From the NCBI GenBank assembly GCA_947495035.1, contig CANLXI010000016.1, forward strand, positions 101,106-165,105: 64,000 nt of DNA, given 5' to 3'. The translations under genes were made by a program, and so were the position numbers. Of the stretch, positions 8,112 to 19,800 are shown piece by piece. Each line of letters begins with the position of its first letter. Position 1 is the stretch's first letter. The stretch comes from an uncultured Granulosicoccus sp. Its GTDB lineage: Bacteria; Pseudomonadota; Gammaproteobacteria; Granulosicoccales; Granulosicoccaceae. The notes beneath the pieces were generated by a model that had not been told where the DNA came from, searched no databases, and saw only the letters and a list, made by a program, of their open reading frames with translations.

Positions 8112-10385
8112 TCAGGTCGCTGGCTTCACCTCACTGGCCTCTTGCGCCGCCGCACCGATGGCCGATTTGTCTTCCTCCGACAAAGCGCCTTCTGCGCTAC
8201 CACCGCCGTCCAGTTTGACACGCACCTCCTTGCGCGCAAACTGAATGCCGTGCCTGTCGAACTCCTGCTGCACCCGCTGGAAGATTTCCTTGCGGATCTG
8301 GAATTGCTTGCCCGGCTTTACCATGAACTTGCCTCGAATCACAATGCCGATATCGTCGACCTGGATGACACCCTGCGATTTGAAGGGCTGTATGAAATCC
8401 CCGGAAAATTCAGGAATTTCCATCAATTCTGCACCGATGGTCTTGAATATCTTCTTGACCTTGATCAGATCCGTTTCGAAGGGCACCGTGAACGTCAGCT
8501 TCATGATGCTCCAGTCACGTGAATAGTTCGTGATCTTGGGAATTTCACCGTATGGAATGGTGTGCACCGGGCCACGGTGATGCCGCAGCTGCATTGCACG
8601 CAACGAGATCTTTTCAACCGTGCCCATGGTGCCTTCCACGTTCACGTATTCACCCGCCCGAAATGCATCGTCGATCAGGAAAAAGAGCCCCGAAACGATA
8701 TCCGTTACCAGCTTCTGCGCACCAAAACCGATGGCCAGACCGACAATACCGGCGCCGGCCAGTAGAGGTGTGATATCGATTCCCAGATTTCCCAGACCGA
8801 CCAGGACTGTCATGACCACAATGGCCGTCTGCACGAACCAGGTGATGAGAGGCAGCACGGTGGAAAGCCGGGAACCTCCCACCCCCCCTTCATCACCGCC
8901 GGGCAGACCCGCATCGCCTCCCACGCCCGATGCGGTTTTCTCCGCAGCCAACTTCCTGTTCAACCACAGAGTAACCACTTCCCAGAGCAGATAACCCACG
9001 GCAAATATGCCGATGAATTCCAGTAGTCTCCGAGTCATCGAGCTGCCCGTACCGGTGGCGTCGAGGTTGGAAAAATCCACGCCCCATATCCAGGAAAGCC
9101 AGCTGATAACCAGCAGCATGACCAGCAATCGACCAATCCGTATATAACTTCGCTTGGCGGAATGGTAGGCCTGCTGGGCAAGCGCGCCCTCACCCACGAT
9201 GGCTGGTGTCAGATGTTCGACCAAACCTCGGATAACCGTATCCAGAACCGGTGCCAGCAGAAGGATGAACATGGTCGAATACTGAACGCCCTTTGCAATC
9301 AGATGAAGCTTTTCCTGAGCCACCAGTATCTCGACCAGAGTCCAGCTACTGACAATCACGGCCATGGCATAGTAGGGATAGAACTTCGCCACTTGCCTTT
9401 CCAGAGGAGTGGCATCGTCGTTCCTGCCAGTGATGATATCGATCAGGGTGTATCGCGAGCGCCAGGCAATGAAGGCAAAGTACAGGTGTATGAGTAGATT
9501 GAACCAGAAGCCGATTCGGGTTTCAAACCGTACCGCTCCCGGGATGTTCTGCAAGTCCGTGATCGACAGAGTGACACCCACCAGCAAGGCCACACTGACC
9601 AGGTTGTTGTGCAGGAAACGTGCGGCAGCGTCAGTGGTGTGAATCAACCGCAAATCGGAACGTCTGGGGGCCAGTGCAAAGGTCAGCACTACCGAAAACA
9701 GCCTGGGAATCAAAATGAGATTCCACAGCACGTGGTGCATGATGAAATGCACCTGCAGATCAGCGAGCATCTGCCTCAATACAATCTGGGTAACAATGAT
9801 GAAAGCCAGCAGGCCGGATAGATCCAGAACAAACCTGATGCTCAACAGTTTCAGAATCTGCTTCAACGTCGGATCGGCCGATTGAGGCACATCAACGGTG
9901 GCACGCCATCGGCGTGTCAGTAACCGGACGAGATATTCGATGACCAGACCGGCGATGATCGCGAAGAGAAAGCTGATGAATAGCCCGGTAATGCCATTGG
10001 GTCCAAGGCGATCGACAAAGAGGCTGAAGATTTCGATCTGACCGGAAATCAGGGTGGGAAACGCACTGACCGCTGCTTGAATCGAAATCGGAATATTGGT
10101 TGTGATCAGGGTGAAAAGTCCGACCTCCTCGACCGCGGTGTCATCTTCGAGTTGTCTGGCTGCAACGATATCCAACTGTTGCAACAACAGTTCTCTGACC
10201 TCACTGTCAGACAATCTGGACACCAGCTCCCTGACCGCTGCGGGATTGTCCATGACGGGAAGCTCGGCCGTCGTCTGTTCATCAGCACCTGATGTCACAG
10301 AGAGCTGCTGAGCCTGCAAGGCAGAGCTTGTGCTGAACAGCAATAAAATACCGAACAGCACCATCGTATACCGAAAAATTCTCAT
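8112..10385 (-). CDS. Large MscS-family mechanosensitive channel (YbiO-like)
   Basis: A 757-residue membrane protein that opens under membrane tension to release small solutes during osmotic downshock. A signal peptide-like start (residues 1-25) is followed by a periplasmic stretch and about ten hydrophobic helices. The MscS core lies near residues 530-720: a pore helix with GAGIVGLAIGFGAQKLVTD, the beta domain (EYVNVEGTMGTVEKISLRAM, LRHHRGPVHTIPYGEI) and an alpha/beta domain ending REIFQRVQQEFDRHGIQF. The HHRGPVHTIPYGEI and NYSRDW motifs are those of the YbiO subgroup. The frame is also open from a TTG at 10400 that has its own purine-rich box; ATG at 10385 gives the better signal sequence. 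The C-terminal 30 residues are low complexity. Confidence 0.88.
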   Translation of the reverse strand: MRIFRYTMVLFGILLLFSTSSALQAQQLSVTSGADEQTTAELPVMDNPAAVRELVSRLSDSEVRELLLQQLDIVAARQLEDDTAVEEVGLFTLITTNIPISIQAAVSAFPTLISGQIEIFSLFVDRLGPNGITGLFISFLFAIIAGLVIEYLVRLLTRRWRATVDVPQSADPTLKQILKLLSIRFVLDLSGLLAFIIVTQIVLRQMLADLQVHFIMHHVLWNLILIPRLFSVVLTFALAPRRSDLRLIHTTDAAARFLHNNLVSVALLVGVTLSITDLQNIPGAVRFETRIGFWFNLLIHLYFAFIAWRSRYTLIDIITGRNDDATPLERQVAKFYPYYAMAVIVSSWTLVEILVAQEKLHLIAKGVQYSTMFILLLAPVLDTVIRGLVEHLTPAIVGEGALAQQAYHSAKRSYIRIGRLLVMLLVISWLSWIWGVDFSNLDATGTGSSMTRRLLEFIGIFAVGYLLWEVVTLWLNRKLAAEKTASGVGGDAGLPGGDEGGVGGSRLSTVLPLITWFVQTAIVVMTVLVGLGNLGIDITPLLAGAGIVGLAIGFGAQKLVTDIVSGLFFLIDDAFRAGEYVNVEGTMGTVEKISLRAMQLRHHRGPVHTIPYGEIPKITNYSRDWSIMKLTFTVPFETDLIKVKKIFKTIGAELMEIPEFSGDFIQPFKSQGVIQVDDIGIVIRGKFMVKPGKQFQIRKEIFQRVQQEFDRHGIQFARKEVRVKLDGGGSAEGALSEEDKSAIGAAAQEASEVKPAT

Positions 10386-10400
10386 GACTAGTGCGGTCAA

Positions 10401-10758
10401 CCCTCATTCCTCGGTCTGGTTACCGGACAAGTGGCACAGAACATCTGCACCACACGCCCTCGAATGCAATAAACATGGCAGGCCATCCGGACAATGATGC
10501 CTGCACTGGAAATGATGTGCAATTGATGCCAGCTGTAACACTCACGTCTGCAGCGGTCTGAGCCCATTCCCTGTCAAGTCAGCAAACAGGTCTGCTGACC
10601 ACTGTGACGAGAGAACCTGTAGGGATCGTCACCGATGTCATGGACTGTCGCTGGTGAGCTTCACTGATCAGGCGTATTGTGTGTATGAACGTCCAGAGAA
10701 CTGTTCAACGGGAGTCTGTTACTGGAACACTACCAACATCGAATGAGGACCACACACC
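10401..10758. other. Divergent intergenic region, no gene seen
   Basis: A 358-base stretch between the leftward channel gene and the rightward small membrane protein. It should hold both promoters. I see no repeat, hairpin or open frame that can be supported. Confidence 0.4.
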
Positions 10759-11337
10759 ATGAAACGTCAACGCTACTACTTCATATCCGACGATCTTGAC
10801 GATCTGGAACAGATCGAAATCGAGCTGATCGCTCAAGGTGTCTCTTCTCCGCAGATACATGTACTCAGTCGTGACAATGCCAGTGTGCAGCGGCATGAGA
10901 AACTGACTGGTGTTACCTCCTTGATGAAACGGGATCTGATGCATTCTGCCTTGATCGGCGCTGTTGCAGGTTTCGCATTGGCCATTCTTGTACTGCTCAT
11001 CGCTGGCCTGGCTGGCTGGTCCTCCGGTGCAGCCGGTTGGACGCCCTTCATATTTCTCGCCTTCGCCGTCTTTGGAGCCATGACGTGGTTGGGTGGCTTG
11101 CGCGGAATCCAGACCCCGAACCATCATTTCCAACGCTTTCAATCCGTTCTGGATGAAGGCAGACATGTCTTCTTCATCGATCTTGAAGCAGAGGGCAAGA
11201 CGGTATTGGACAAGATCTGCGCTGACCACCCACGCCTTGAACCCGCAGGTCTCGGCACTGCCACGCCAGACTGGATCCAGGCTTTCACCAGTGGCACGGA
11301 TAAATGGTGGTACTGGCGGATGTGGAAGAACGTCTGA
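10759..11337 (+). CDS. Conserved two-helix membrane protein
   Basis: A 192-residue protein. Residues 1-50 form a soluble segment starting KRQRYYFISDDLDDLEQIE, then two membrane helices at about residues 64-85 and 92-112 (rich in Gly/Ala), then a soluble C-terminal part with HHFQRFQSVLDEGRHVFFID and a conserved HPRLEPAG stretch. I know closely similar proteins in Pseudomonas and relatives that carry the unsupported label NAD/FAD-utilising enzyme; nothing here shows a dinucleotide site. The N-terminal part resembles small ferredoxin-like or glycine-zipper stress proteins. Function unknown. It stands alone between promoters. Confidence 0.75.
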   Translation: MKRQRYYFISDDLDDLEQIEIELIAQGVSSPQIHVLSRDNASVQRHEKLTGVTSLMKRDLMHSALIGAVAGFALAILVLLIAGLAGWSSGAAGWTPFIFLAFAVFGAMTWLGGLRGIQTPNHHFQRFQSVLDEGRHVFFIDLEAEGKTVLDKICADHPRLEPAGLGTATPDWIQAFTSGTDKWWYWRMWKNV

Positions 11338-11443
11338 TTGCACACCTCCGCTTTGATTCAAAGCTGGCAATGTGCACGCCACTTGCAATGATTGACCATC
11401 TACAAGCGGAACACGCGCCCTCGATTCAAGCACTCGACGTCCC

Positions 11444-12316
11444 ATGGAATCTGCTCAGTTCGGAAGCCTTGTCTTCTTCCTGACCTGCCTGTTTTCTATC
11501 TCTGCTTGCACTGTGGTGGCCGATGTGGGCACAGTCAACCCGATACCTGTTGCCGCTACCAAGGTCTCGACATCGGAACCTGCGACTGCCAATCATTATC
11601 GGCCGCCTGTTGCAGTCAACTGGCAGCTTCAACTGCAAGGCGTAGCGAACACGGCTCATGACGCCGACCTCTATGTCGTGGATCTGTTCGATACGCCTGT
11701 ATCGACGATTTCCGGGCTGCAGAAGCGCGGTGTCGCAGTCATCTGCTATTTCTCGGCTGGTACCCACGAGAAATGGCGCTCCGATGCCAATGAGTTCAGC
11801 GCATCTGACCTGGGGGACCCGCTTGAGGACTGGCCCGGCGAACGCTGGCTTGATGTCAGAAGCCGAAACGTCAGACGTATCATGGCAACTCGTCTGGACA
11901 TGGCCCTTGCCAAAGGCTGTGACGGAGTTGATCCCGACAACGTGGATGGTTACAGCAATCAGACAGGGATCGAGCTGATGCGCAACGACCAACTGTCATA
12001 CAACCGCTACCTCGCAGGTCAGGCTCATGCCAGAGGCCTGGCCATAGGTCTGAAAAACAGCGTCGGCCTTGCTGGTCAATTGATCGACGACTACGACTTC
12101 ACGGTCAACGAATCCTGTGATCGCCATGATGAATGCGATGAACTGGACATTTTCATTCGCCAGGGTAAACCGGTACTGCACGTGGAGTATCGTCCGGAAT
12201 TTCGCCTCAGGCCCAAGGTTTTCACCAAGTTTTGCCGTCATTTTCAGGACAAACGATTCAGCACCCTGGTCCTCCCGCGAGATCTGGACGACGACTACAG
12301 ACTGAGCTGTCAGTAA
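11444..12316 (+). CDS. GH114-like (endo-alpha-1,4-polygalactosaminidase family) lipoprotein
   Basis: A 290-residue exported protein. The N-terminus is a lipoprotein signal with lipobox ISAC, Cys at about residue 22. The catalytic-type domain begins near residue 58 (WQLQLQG, ADLYVVDLFDT) and includes GVAVICYFSAGTHEKWR, the WLDVRS segment, the acidic strand GCDGVDPDNVDGY, and GLAIGLKN, all characteristic of the GH114/TM1410-like TIM barrel. The Asp pair in the DGVDPDN stretch is the likely catalytic centre. Such enzymes hydrolyse galactosamine-containing polysaccharides such as exopolysaccharide. Two late Cys pairs may form disulfides, consistent with an extracytoplasmic site. Substrate not determinable here. 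Confidence 0.8.
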   Translation: MESAQFGSLVFFLTCLFSISACTVVADVGTVNPIPVAATKVSTSEPATANHYRPPVAVNWQLQLQGVANTAHDADLYVVDLFDTPVSTISGLQKRGVAVICYFSAGTHEKWRSDANEFSASDLGDPLEDWPGERWLDVRSRNVRRIMATRLDMALAKGCDGVDPDNVDGYSNQTGIELMRNDQLSYNRYLAGQAHARGLAIGLKNSVGLAGQLIDDYDFTVNESCDRHDECDELDIFIRQGKPVLHVEYRPEFRLRPKVFTKFCRHFQDKRFSTLVLPRDLDDDYRLSCQ

Positions 12317-12591
12317 CAGGCTGCTCCTGGAACGAGAGCGCGCTTGTCGTTACCCGAGTAGACGAATGCTCTCCTCGGGTGTCATGCCTGTTCGAAGAAG
12401 GATTCATTGTTCAAATCCCCCTGCCCGGCAAGAAAGAGATATGCGCCAAGAAACTGAATAACAAACAGATTCTGTAACGTTGACGTACGTCTGATTATCG
12501 TTGAACAGCCATACCGGTGGAGCGTTACTTGCTCGGATTCCGGCCTAACCGAGGCGCCTACTGAACAGCGCCCACGCATGCCGGGCGTTCA

Positions 12592-14403
12592 ATGATTGAT
12601 AAAAAATGCACATGTGAAAGCATGGTTTCTCGTGGAAGGAATTCAGTGAGATTCCGCATCAGCCGAGCGATAGGTCTCGCGTTGATCATTCTGGGATTCC
12701 TGTCACATGCACATGCAGCCGTCGACGTGGACAGGATGTCATCCCCTACGATTCATGTCGCTAGTAGCGCCGGCTTCGTCGGAATGTACGCCGCTTACCA
12801 GATCACCAACAACAGCAGCTCGGACATCACGGATCTCTGGGTGGGTACCGAGAACTTCTCGGGATCGATTATCAGCACGGGGTCAGGGGAGGACGGCTTT
12901 GTATCACTTGGCCCTCTGGCTGTCGGTCAGACGACCACCGCATTCATCTACCTGCAAGCGAGTGCGGTAACCAGTGGAGAGACTCACGACGTTACCGTTT
13001 ACAATGGTATTCCCTCGACTCTGGGTGGTACAGGAACGCAATTATTGGCAACGCCAGTAACTCTCGGAGGCTCCGGAGATGGCAGTGGCGTGCAGAATGG
13101 CTTCGCTGTTCAGTTCCTGCTCGATTCCATTGATACCGCTGGCAACAACGCCAGCACGGTTGATTCGATTGTCGTCAGCCCCGGAGCACCAGCACTCGGT
13201 AGTACCCTGTCAGTCACGGTGACTGGCAGCACAGGCAGCGCAGGTGGTGCCTTTGCGGCAACGCCGGCCGTTCTGTCCGATTGGCCAGCAGACAGCCTGC
13301 AGTTGGTCAGCACGTCAATCGAGATGTCCGGTGGTAATACTCTGAGTGCCTCCGACACACTCTATCTTTCCGGCCTCAACAGTGTGGACTCCAGCTATAC
13401 GAGCACGTTCCGCTTCCTCGTAGCAGGGCCAAACACCGCGTCAAGTGCCATAGTTCCGGTCAACTACCACAGTAATCTCGGCATTCTCCAGCATACCGGA
13501 AATATCGACGCCAACTCATACCCACCCATTCAGCCAGTAGAGAATTTCGTCAGTATTGCTACAACTGTGGATCCGGCCATTCTGGACTCAGGTGGTGGAA
13601 CCACAACCTATACCGTACAACTGAGCAACACCGGTGGTGCCGATGTTGAATTGCGGAGCATTCTCGAGAACCTGCCCAGACCTGTTACGGGATTCATCAC
13701 TTACGTAAGCAACTCAGCCACTTTCAATGGCATCTCCTACCCTGACTCGAAACTGACCAGATCATCCAGATTGCACGATTGGGCAGGACCGTTTCTCGTT
13801 CCCGCGTCAACCACAGCGTCATTCACCTACGATGTGAGCTATAGCACAATCCCGGATGGCCCCTATGACAACAGGTCACTGGCCCGCATCGGGCTGACTC
13901 AAATCGATACCACGACAGATACGAGCGACGATGCAGCAGCTGTTGCGACCCTGGTCGTCGGCACACCACCCATCGACACCGATGGTGATGGAGTACTCGA
14001 CCTGCTCGATGAAGATGATGACAATGATGGCATACCCGATGTCGATGAAACTGGCCTCGATACTGATTTCGACGGCATGAATGACTCGCTTGACATCGAC
14101 TCTGACAATGACGGCATTGTCGACAACATCGAAGCCCAGACATTCTCGAACTACGTAGCACCAACCGGCATCGATACCGATGGTGACGGTCTGGATGACG
14201 CCTACGATCCGGATGATGGTGGCAGCGTTTTGATAATCGTGAACAGCGACGGCCTGGATCAAGCGGACTTCCGTGACACTGATAGTGATAATGACGGCGT
14301 TTCAGATCAAATCGAAGCCTACGACCTGAACGCTGACGGTATACCGGATGTCCTACCCGCGCCAGCCAATGCCGATGAAGATGGCGATGGTGTAAGCGAT
14401 TAG
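12592..14403 (+). CDS. N-terminal part of a giant thrombospondin type 3 repeat protein, ended by an in-frame TAG
   Basis: This 603-codon frame encodes a secretion signal (positively charged start, hydrophobic LALIILGFLS, probable cleavage after AHA near residue 43), then about 400 residues of beta-rich DUF11-like modules, then calcium-binding repeats of the form DTDGDGVLDLLD from about residue 463. It stops at TAG 14401-14403, yet the same frame continues without any further stop to 19911. The codon before is GVSD and the next are SDPTDND, while later repeats read GVSDQDDPTNND, so the TAG replaces a Gln codon. An internal ATG at 12622 is an alternative start. Whether the 603-residue product is made alone, or read through, is not known. 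Confidence 0.8.
   Translation: MIDKKCTCESMVSRGRNSVRFRISRAIGLALIILGFLSHAHAAVDVDRMSSPTIHVASSAGFVGMYAAYQITNNSSSDITDLWVGTENFSGSIISTGSGEDGFVSLGPLAVGQTTTAFIYLQASAVTSGETHDVTVYNGIPSTLGGTGTQLLATPVTLGGSGDGSGVQNGFAVQFLLDSIDTAGNNASTVDSIVVSPGAPALGSTLSVTVTGSTGSAGGAFAATPAVLSDWPADSLQLVSTSIEMSGGNTLSASDTLYLSGLNSVDSSYTSTFRFLVAGPNTASSAIVPVNYHSNLGILQHTGNIDANSYPPIQPVENFVSIATTVDPAILDSGGGTTTYTVQLSNTGGADVELRSILENLPRPVTGFITYVSNSATFNGISYPDSKLTRSSRLHDWAGPFLVPASTTASFTYDVSYSTIPDGPYDNRSLARIGLTQIDTTTDTSDDAAAVATLVVGTPPIDTDGDGVLDLLDEDDDNDGIPDVDETGLDTDFDGMNDSLDIDSDNDGIVDNIEAQTFSNYVAPTGIDTDGDGLDDAYDPDDGGSVLIIVNSDGLDQADFRDTDSDNDGVSDQIEAYDLNADGIPDVLPAPANADEDGDGVSD
14401..14403 (+). other. In-frame amber codon at a consensus Gln position
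   Basis: TAG at codon 604 of a 2440-codon frame. In the later copies of the same repeat the aligned codon is CAG in the context GTGTCTGATCAG, so one C-to-T change explains it. The frame is intact on both sides. It may be a mutation, a sequencing error, or a suppressed stop. Confidence 0.85.
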
Positions 14404-16890
14404 TCCGATCCAACCGACAATGATGTCTGCCAGCCTTCCCGATTCGGCAATGGCTGCACGATCGATACCGATGCTGATGGTACTCCCGACAGTGTTGAAG
14501 GAGAGTTTTCCGATAGTGACAATGATGGCGCACCCGACTATCAGGAGTCCTCATCCACCGATACCGACGGTGATGGAGTACCCGATCAGTCTGACGCCAA
14601 CAACAACAATGCCTGCCTGCCTTCGCAGTTCGGTAGCGGGTGTACCACCGATACGGATGCGGATGGAACGCCGGACAGTGTCGAAGGTGAATTCACCGAC
14701 AGCGATGGTGATGGTACGCCGGATTATCTGGAATCCTCATCCGCCGATTCCGATGGTGACGGTGTAAACGACCAGGCTGACCCCACTGACACGCCTGCCG
14801 ATCCCTGCCAGCCATCGCAATTCGGGGCCGGCTGTACCACCGACACGGACGGAGACGGCACACCCGATAGTGTCGAAGGCGAACTCACCGACAGCGATGG
14901 TGATGGCACTCCTGACTATCAGGAGTCCTCGTCCACGGACACCGACGGTGATGGTGTGTCTGATCAGGATGATCCGACCAATAATGATGCCTGCCTGCCT
15001 TCACAGTTCGGCAATGGGTGTTCGACTGATACCGATTCCGACGGCTCGCCCGATAGCGTTGAAGGACCGACGTCAGATAGTGACAATGATGGCACTCCCG
15101 ATTATCAGGAGTCCTCCGTAAATGATACTGACGGTGACGGCGTACCCGATCAGTCTGACGCCAACAACAACAACGCTTGCTTGCCTTCGCAGTTCGGCAC
15201 GGGCTGTACTACCGACACCGATGCTGATGGCACGCCGGATAGCGTCGAAGGAGAGTCGACTGACACTGATGGTGACGGCACGCCTGACTATCAGGAATCC
15301 TCATCTACCGATACCGACGGTGATGGTGTGTCTGATCAGGACGACCCGACCAATAATGATGCTTGTCTGCCTTCACAGTTCGGCACCGGCTGTACCACCG
15401 ATACCGATTCAGATGGCATGCCCGACAGTGTAGAGGGGGAACTCACTGACACAGACGGTGATGGCACACCGGATTACCAGGAGTCCTCTTCCGCCGACAC
15501 CGATGGTGATGGTGTATCCGATCAGGATGATCCGACCAATAATGATGCCTGTTTGCCCTCCCAGTTCGGCACGGGCTGTACTACCGACACCGATGCTGAT
15601 GGCACGCCGGATAGCGTCGAAGGAGAGTCGACTGACACTGATGGTGACGGCACGCCTGACTATCAGGAATCCTCATCTACCGATACCGACGGTGATGGTG
15701 TGTCTGATCAGGACGATCCCACAAATAATGATGCTTGTCTGCCTTCACAGTTCGGCACCGGCTGTACCACCGATACCGATTCAGATGGCATGCCCGACAG
15801 TGTCGAAGGGGAATCGACTGACTCTGATGGTGACGGCATTCCCGACTATCAGGAATCCTCATCCACCGATACCGATGGTGACGGTGTGTCTGATCAGGAC
15901 GATCCGACCAATAATGATGCCTGCCTGCCCTCTCAGTTCGGCACGGGCTGCACCACAGACACCGATGAAGATGGCACGCCCGACAGTGTCGAAGGGGAAT
16001 CGACTGACACTGATGGTGACGGCACGCCCGACTATCAGGAGTCTTCATCCAGCGATACCGATGGTGATGGTGTGCCTGACCAGGACGACGCCACCAACGA
16101 CGATGCTTGCCTGCCTTCGCAATTTGGTACCGGCTGTAATACCGATACTGACGAAGACGGTACCCCAGATAGCGTTGAAGGAGAATCAACCGATACCGAT
16201 GGTGACGGAACGCCTGACTACGAGGAATCTTCCACTGTAGACACCGACGGTGACGGTGTATCCGATCAGGACGACCCGACCAATACTGATGCCTGTTTGC
16301 CCTCCCAATTCGGCACCGGCTGCGCCACAGACACTGACGAAGACGGTACGCCGGACAATGTCGAAGGCGAGTCGACTGACACTGATGGTGACGGCACACC
16401 GGACTACCAGGAGTCCTCTTCCACCGATACCGACGGTGACGGTGTGTCTGATCAGGACGACCCGACCAACGACGATGCCTGCCTGCCCTCCCAGTTCGGC
16501 ACGGGCTGTACCACAGACACTGATGAAGATGGCACACCCGACAGTGTTGAGGGGGAGCTTACTGACACTGATGGTGACGGCACGCCTGATTACCAGGAAT
16601 CTTCATCCACCGACACAGACGGTGATGGCGTATCAGACCAGGACGACCCCACCAACGACGATGCCTGCCTGCCCTCGCAGTTCGGCACGGGCTGTACCAC
16701 AGACACCGATGAAGATGGCACACCCGACAGTGTTGAGGGAGAGCTTACGGATACCGATGGTGATGGCACCCCCGATTATCTGGAGTCAGCAACAGATGAT
16801 ACCGATGGTGATGGTGTACCTGATCAGAGAGATCTCAATGATAACGACAATTGCTCTCCAACAACCTTCGGCACTGGCTGTACAGCCGAC
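14404..16890 (+). repeat. 14 tandem 186-base coding repeats (62 residues each)
   Basis: The unit encodes two or three calcium-binding loops (DTDGDG, DTDEDG) plus a Cys-containing linker ACLPSQFGTGC. The linker appears 14 times at 186-base spacing (about 14428, 14611, then from 14995 to 16851); the third copy has a 9-base insertion. Central copies are almost identical at DNA level, including third positions, which points to recent duplication or gene conversion; the first and last are more diverged (CQPSRF and CSPTTF). Each unit has two Cys with eight residues between them, likely one disulfide per repeat. Confidence 0.9.
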
Positions 16891-19800
16891 TCCGATGGCG
16901 ATCTGATCCCTGATGCCGAGGAAGGAAGATTCACTGATACCGATCTAGACGATGTTCCTGATTACCGCGATACCGATAGTGACAGTGATGGTATTTCGGA
17001 TCGCTTCGAAACTTTTGAAGGTGCCCTGATCGATACTGACAGTGATGGCACCCCCGATTACAAGGACCTCGATTCGGACAACGATGGCATTGCCGATGTA
17101 GCCGAAGGCGCACTCGATACCGATGGCGATGGAACTGCCGACTTCAGGGATACCGATTCGGACAACGATGGCATACCTGAAACCATTGAAGGAGCTGTCG
17201 ACTCTGACAGCGACGGTATACACGATTACCGTGATCTCGATTCGGATAATGACGGTATCCCTGACGCCACTGAAGCAGGATCAGACCCGAGCCATCCAAT
17301 GGACAATGACCTTGATGGCGCCCGTGATTACATCGATCCGGACAGCGATGGCGATGGCATCAATGACAGTGTCGAAGCCGGTAGCGAACCCTTCGTTCAG
17401 CAAGACACCGATTCCGATGGTACGCCCGATTATCTGGATCTCGACTCGGATAACGACGGTATCCCTGATGCAGAGGAAGGCCTCGTCGATACCGATGGCG
17501 ATGGAATACCCAACACGCTCGATCCGGATTCCAACAACGACGGCATTGCCGATAAACTGGCCGGCAACGGTGACCTGGATAATGACGGTATCGCCAACTA
17601 CCTCGATGATGACATTGATGGCGACGGACTGGCGAATGCTACCGAAACTGCCGCCGATACCGATGGCGACGGCAATCCCAACTATCTGGACAGTGACAGC
17701 GACGACGATGGCATCACCGATATCATTGACGGTTCAGGTGATGCTGATGGTGATGGCAGCCCCAACTTCCTGGATATCGACAGCGATGGCGATGGCATTG
17801 GCGATGCCCTGGAGATGGGGTCCAACCCGACTGCACCGGTCGACTCGGATGCGGATGGTCAACCGGATTATCTGGACACGGACTCGGACGCCGATACCGT
17901 CCCCGACGCCATCGAAGGCATGGTGGACAGTGACGCCGATGGCCTGGCCGATTACCTTGACACCGATAGCGATGGCGATGGCATTGCCGATGCTCTCGAA
18001 AACAGCATCGACACAGACCTCGATGGCGCCGATGATCGCGTGGATCTCGACAGTGATGCCGATGGCATCAACGACTCGGTAGAGGTTGGGTCAGACTTGG
18101 CACATCCGCTGGACACTGACCAAGACGGCCTACCCGATTTTCGAGATCCGGACAGTGACAATGACGGAATCAGCGATGCCGACGAAGGGATTACCGACAG
18201 CGATGGCGACGGTATCCCCGATGCCAATGACCCGGACTCCAACAATGACGGCATTCCCGATTCATTCGGCCAGGGCGATGCCGACGGAGACGGCATACCC
18301 GACTATCTGGACAGCGATATCGACGGCGATGGCATTGCCAACATCAGCGAAAGTGGTGCCGGTCTGGATACCGACACCGATGGAGACAGCATTCCGGATT
18401 TCCTGGATTCGGATAGCGATGGCGATGGCATTCCTGATCGCATGGAAGGCATTCTCGATACCGATGGCGATGGCATACCCAATTTCATGGATATCGATTC
18501 GGATGGCGACACGCTTGCAGATTCACTGGAAGCCGGAAACAGTCCCGACTCACCCGTCGACACCGACGGCAACGGAGTCGCCGACTATCTGGATACCGAT
18601 TCCGACGGAGATTCATTGCCTGATAGCCTGGAGGGCAATATGGACTCCGATGAAGACGGGCTCCCGGACTATCGAGACACGGACTCCGATAATGACGGTC
18701 TGCCGGATACCATTGAAGGCGCAGTTGATACCGACAATGATGGTATTCCCGATGTCGTGGACTGGGATTCGGATAACGATGGTATCCCGGATGCGATCGA
18801 AGCCGGCAGTTCTCCGGCAACACCTCAGGACAGTGATCAGGACGGCATTCCCGACATATCCGATCTGGACAGTGACAATGACGGAATACTCGACAGCCAG
18901 GAAGCCGGCAAGACGCCTTCGAACCCCAGAGACACCGACGGCGATGGTGTCATTGATGCACGAGACCTTGATAGCGATAACGATGGCTTGACTGATGCTC
19001 TGGAGGCTCGCAGCAATGACATCAACGATGATGCGGTGTTCGACGGAGCCGATGATATCAACGACAATCGCTTTAATGATGAGCTGCAATCGGTTCACTT
19101 GCCGGTTCAGGACTTCGATGCTGACGGAGTTCCCGATTATCGTGACCGCGATAGTGATAACGATGGTTTGTCGGATACGATGGAAACTCAGGGCACACTG
19201 GCGGACCGAAACCGTGACGGTATCGTCGACGGATTCTCGGATGCCAATGAAAATGGGTTGGATGACTCCCTGGAAAGCCGGTTCACACGCGTCGTACCCG
19301 ACGATATCGACAACGACGGCTCTCCCAACTTTCGTGACATCGACTCCGATGGCGACGGCATTCTGGATCTCGTGGAAGCTGGAGGAGAAGATTTGAATAA
19401 CGATGGAATCGTTGACAGCCTCGCCGACCAGGACCAGGACGGTATTCCAGATAGTGTGGATGTGGATTTCACGCTGGGCAACGATTCTGATGCCGACGGA
19501 ATTGATGACAAGGCTGATTCGGACTTCAACCACGACTCACTCGATACCGATTCAGATGGCATCATCGACGATTTTGATCCGGATCTGGATGGCGACGGAT
19601 TCGCCAACTACCAGAATGATGGTGCCGGTATCACAGGGGAATTACCGGACTCGGACAACAATGGTATTCCAGACTATGAGCAAGTCAACAGTCCGGATAT
19701 TGCCTCGGCAACACCTGAACTCGTGATTCACACGGGTCTTTCCGGATCCGGTTGTTCCATCAAAGCCCGAACTACAGGATCCCCTGACCCGGTACTACCA

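Noticed and set aside
14404..16890. Regular 186-base repeats as a possible CRISPR array
   Set aside because: The units are far longer than CRISPR repeat-spacer units, have no unique spacers and keep one coding frame with calcium-loop motifs.
15122..19726. Many long open frames of 100-320 codons in other phases and on the reverse strand
   Set aside because: They are low-complexity by-products (Met/Pro/Thr-rich or Ser-rich) of the repeated GAT/GGC/ACC codons of the giant repeat gene and have no ribosome sites.
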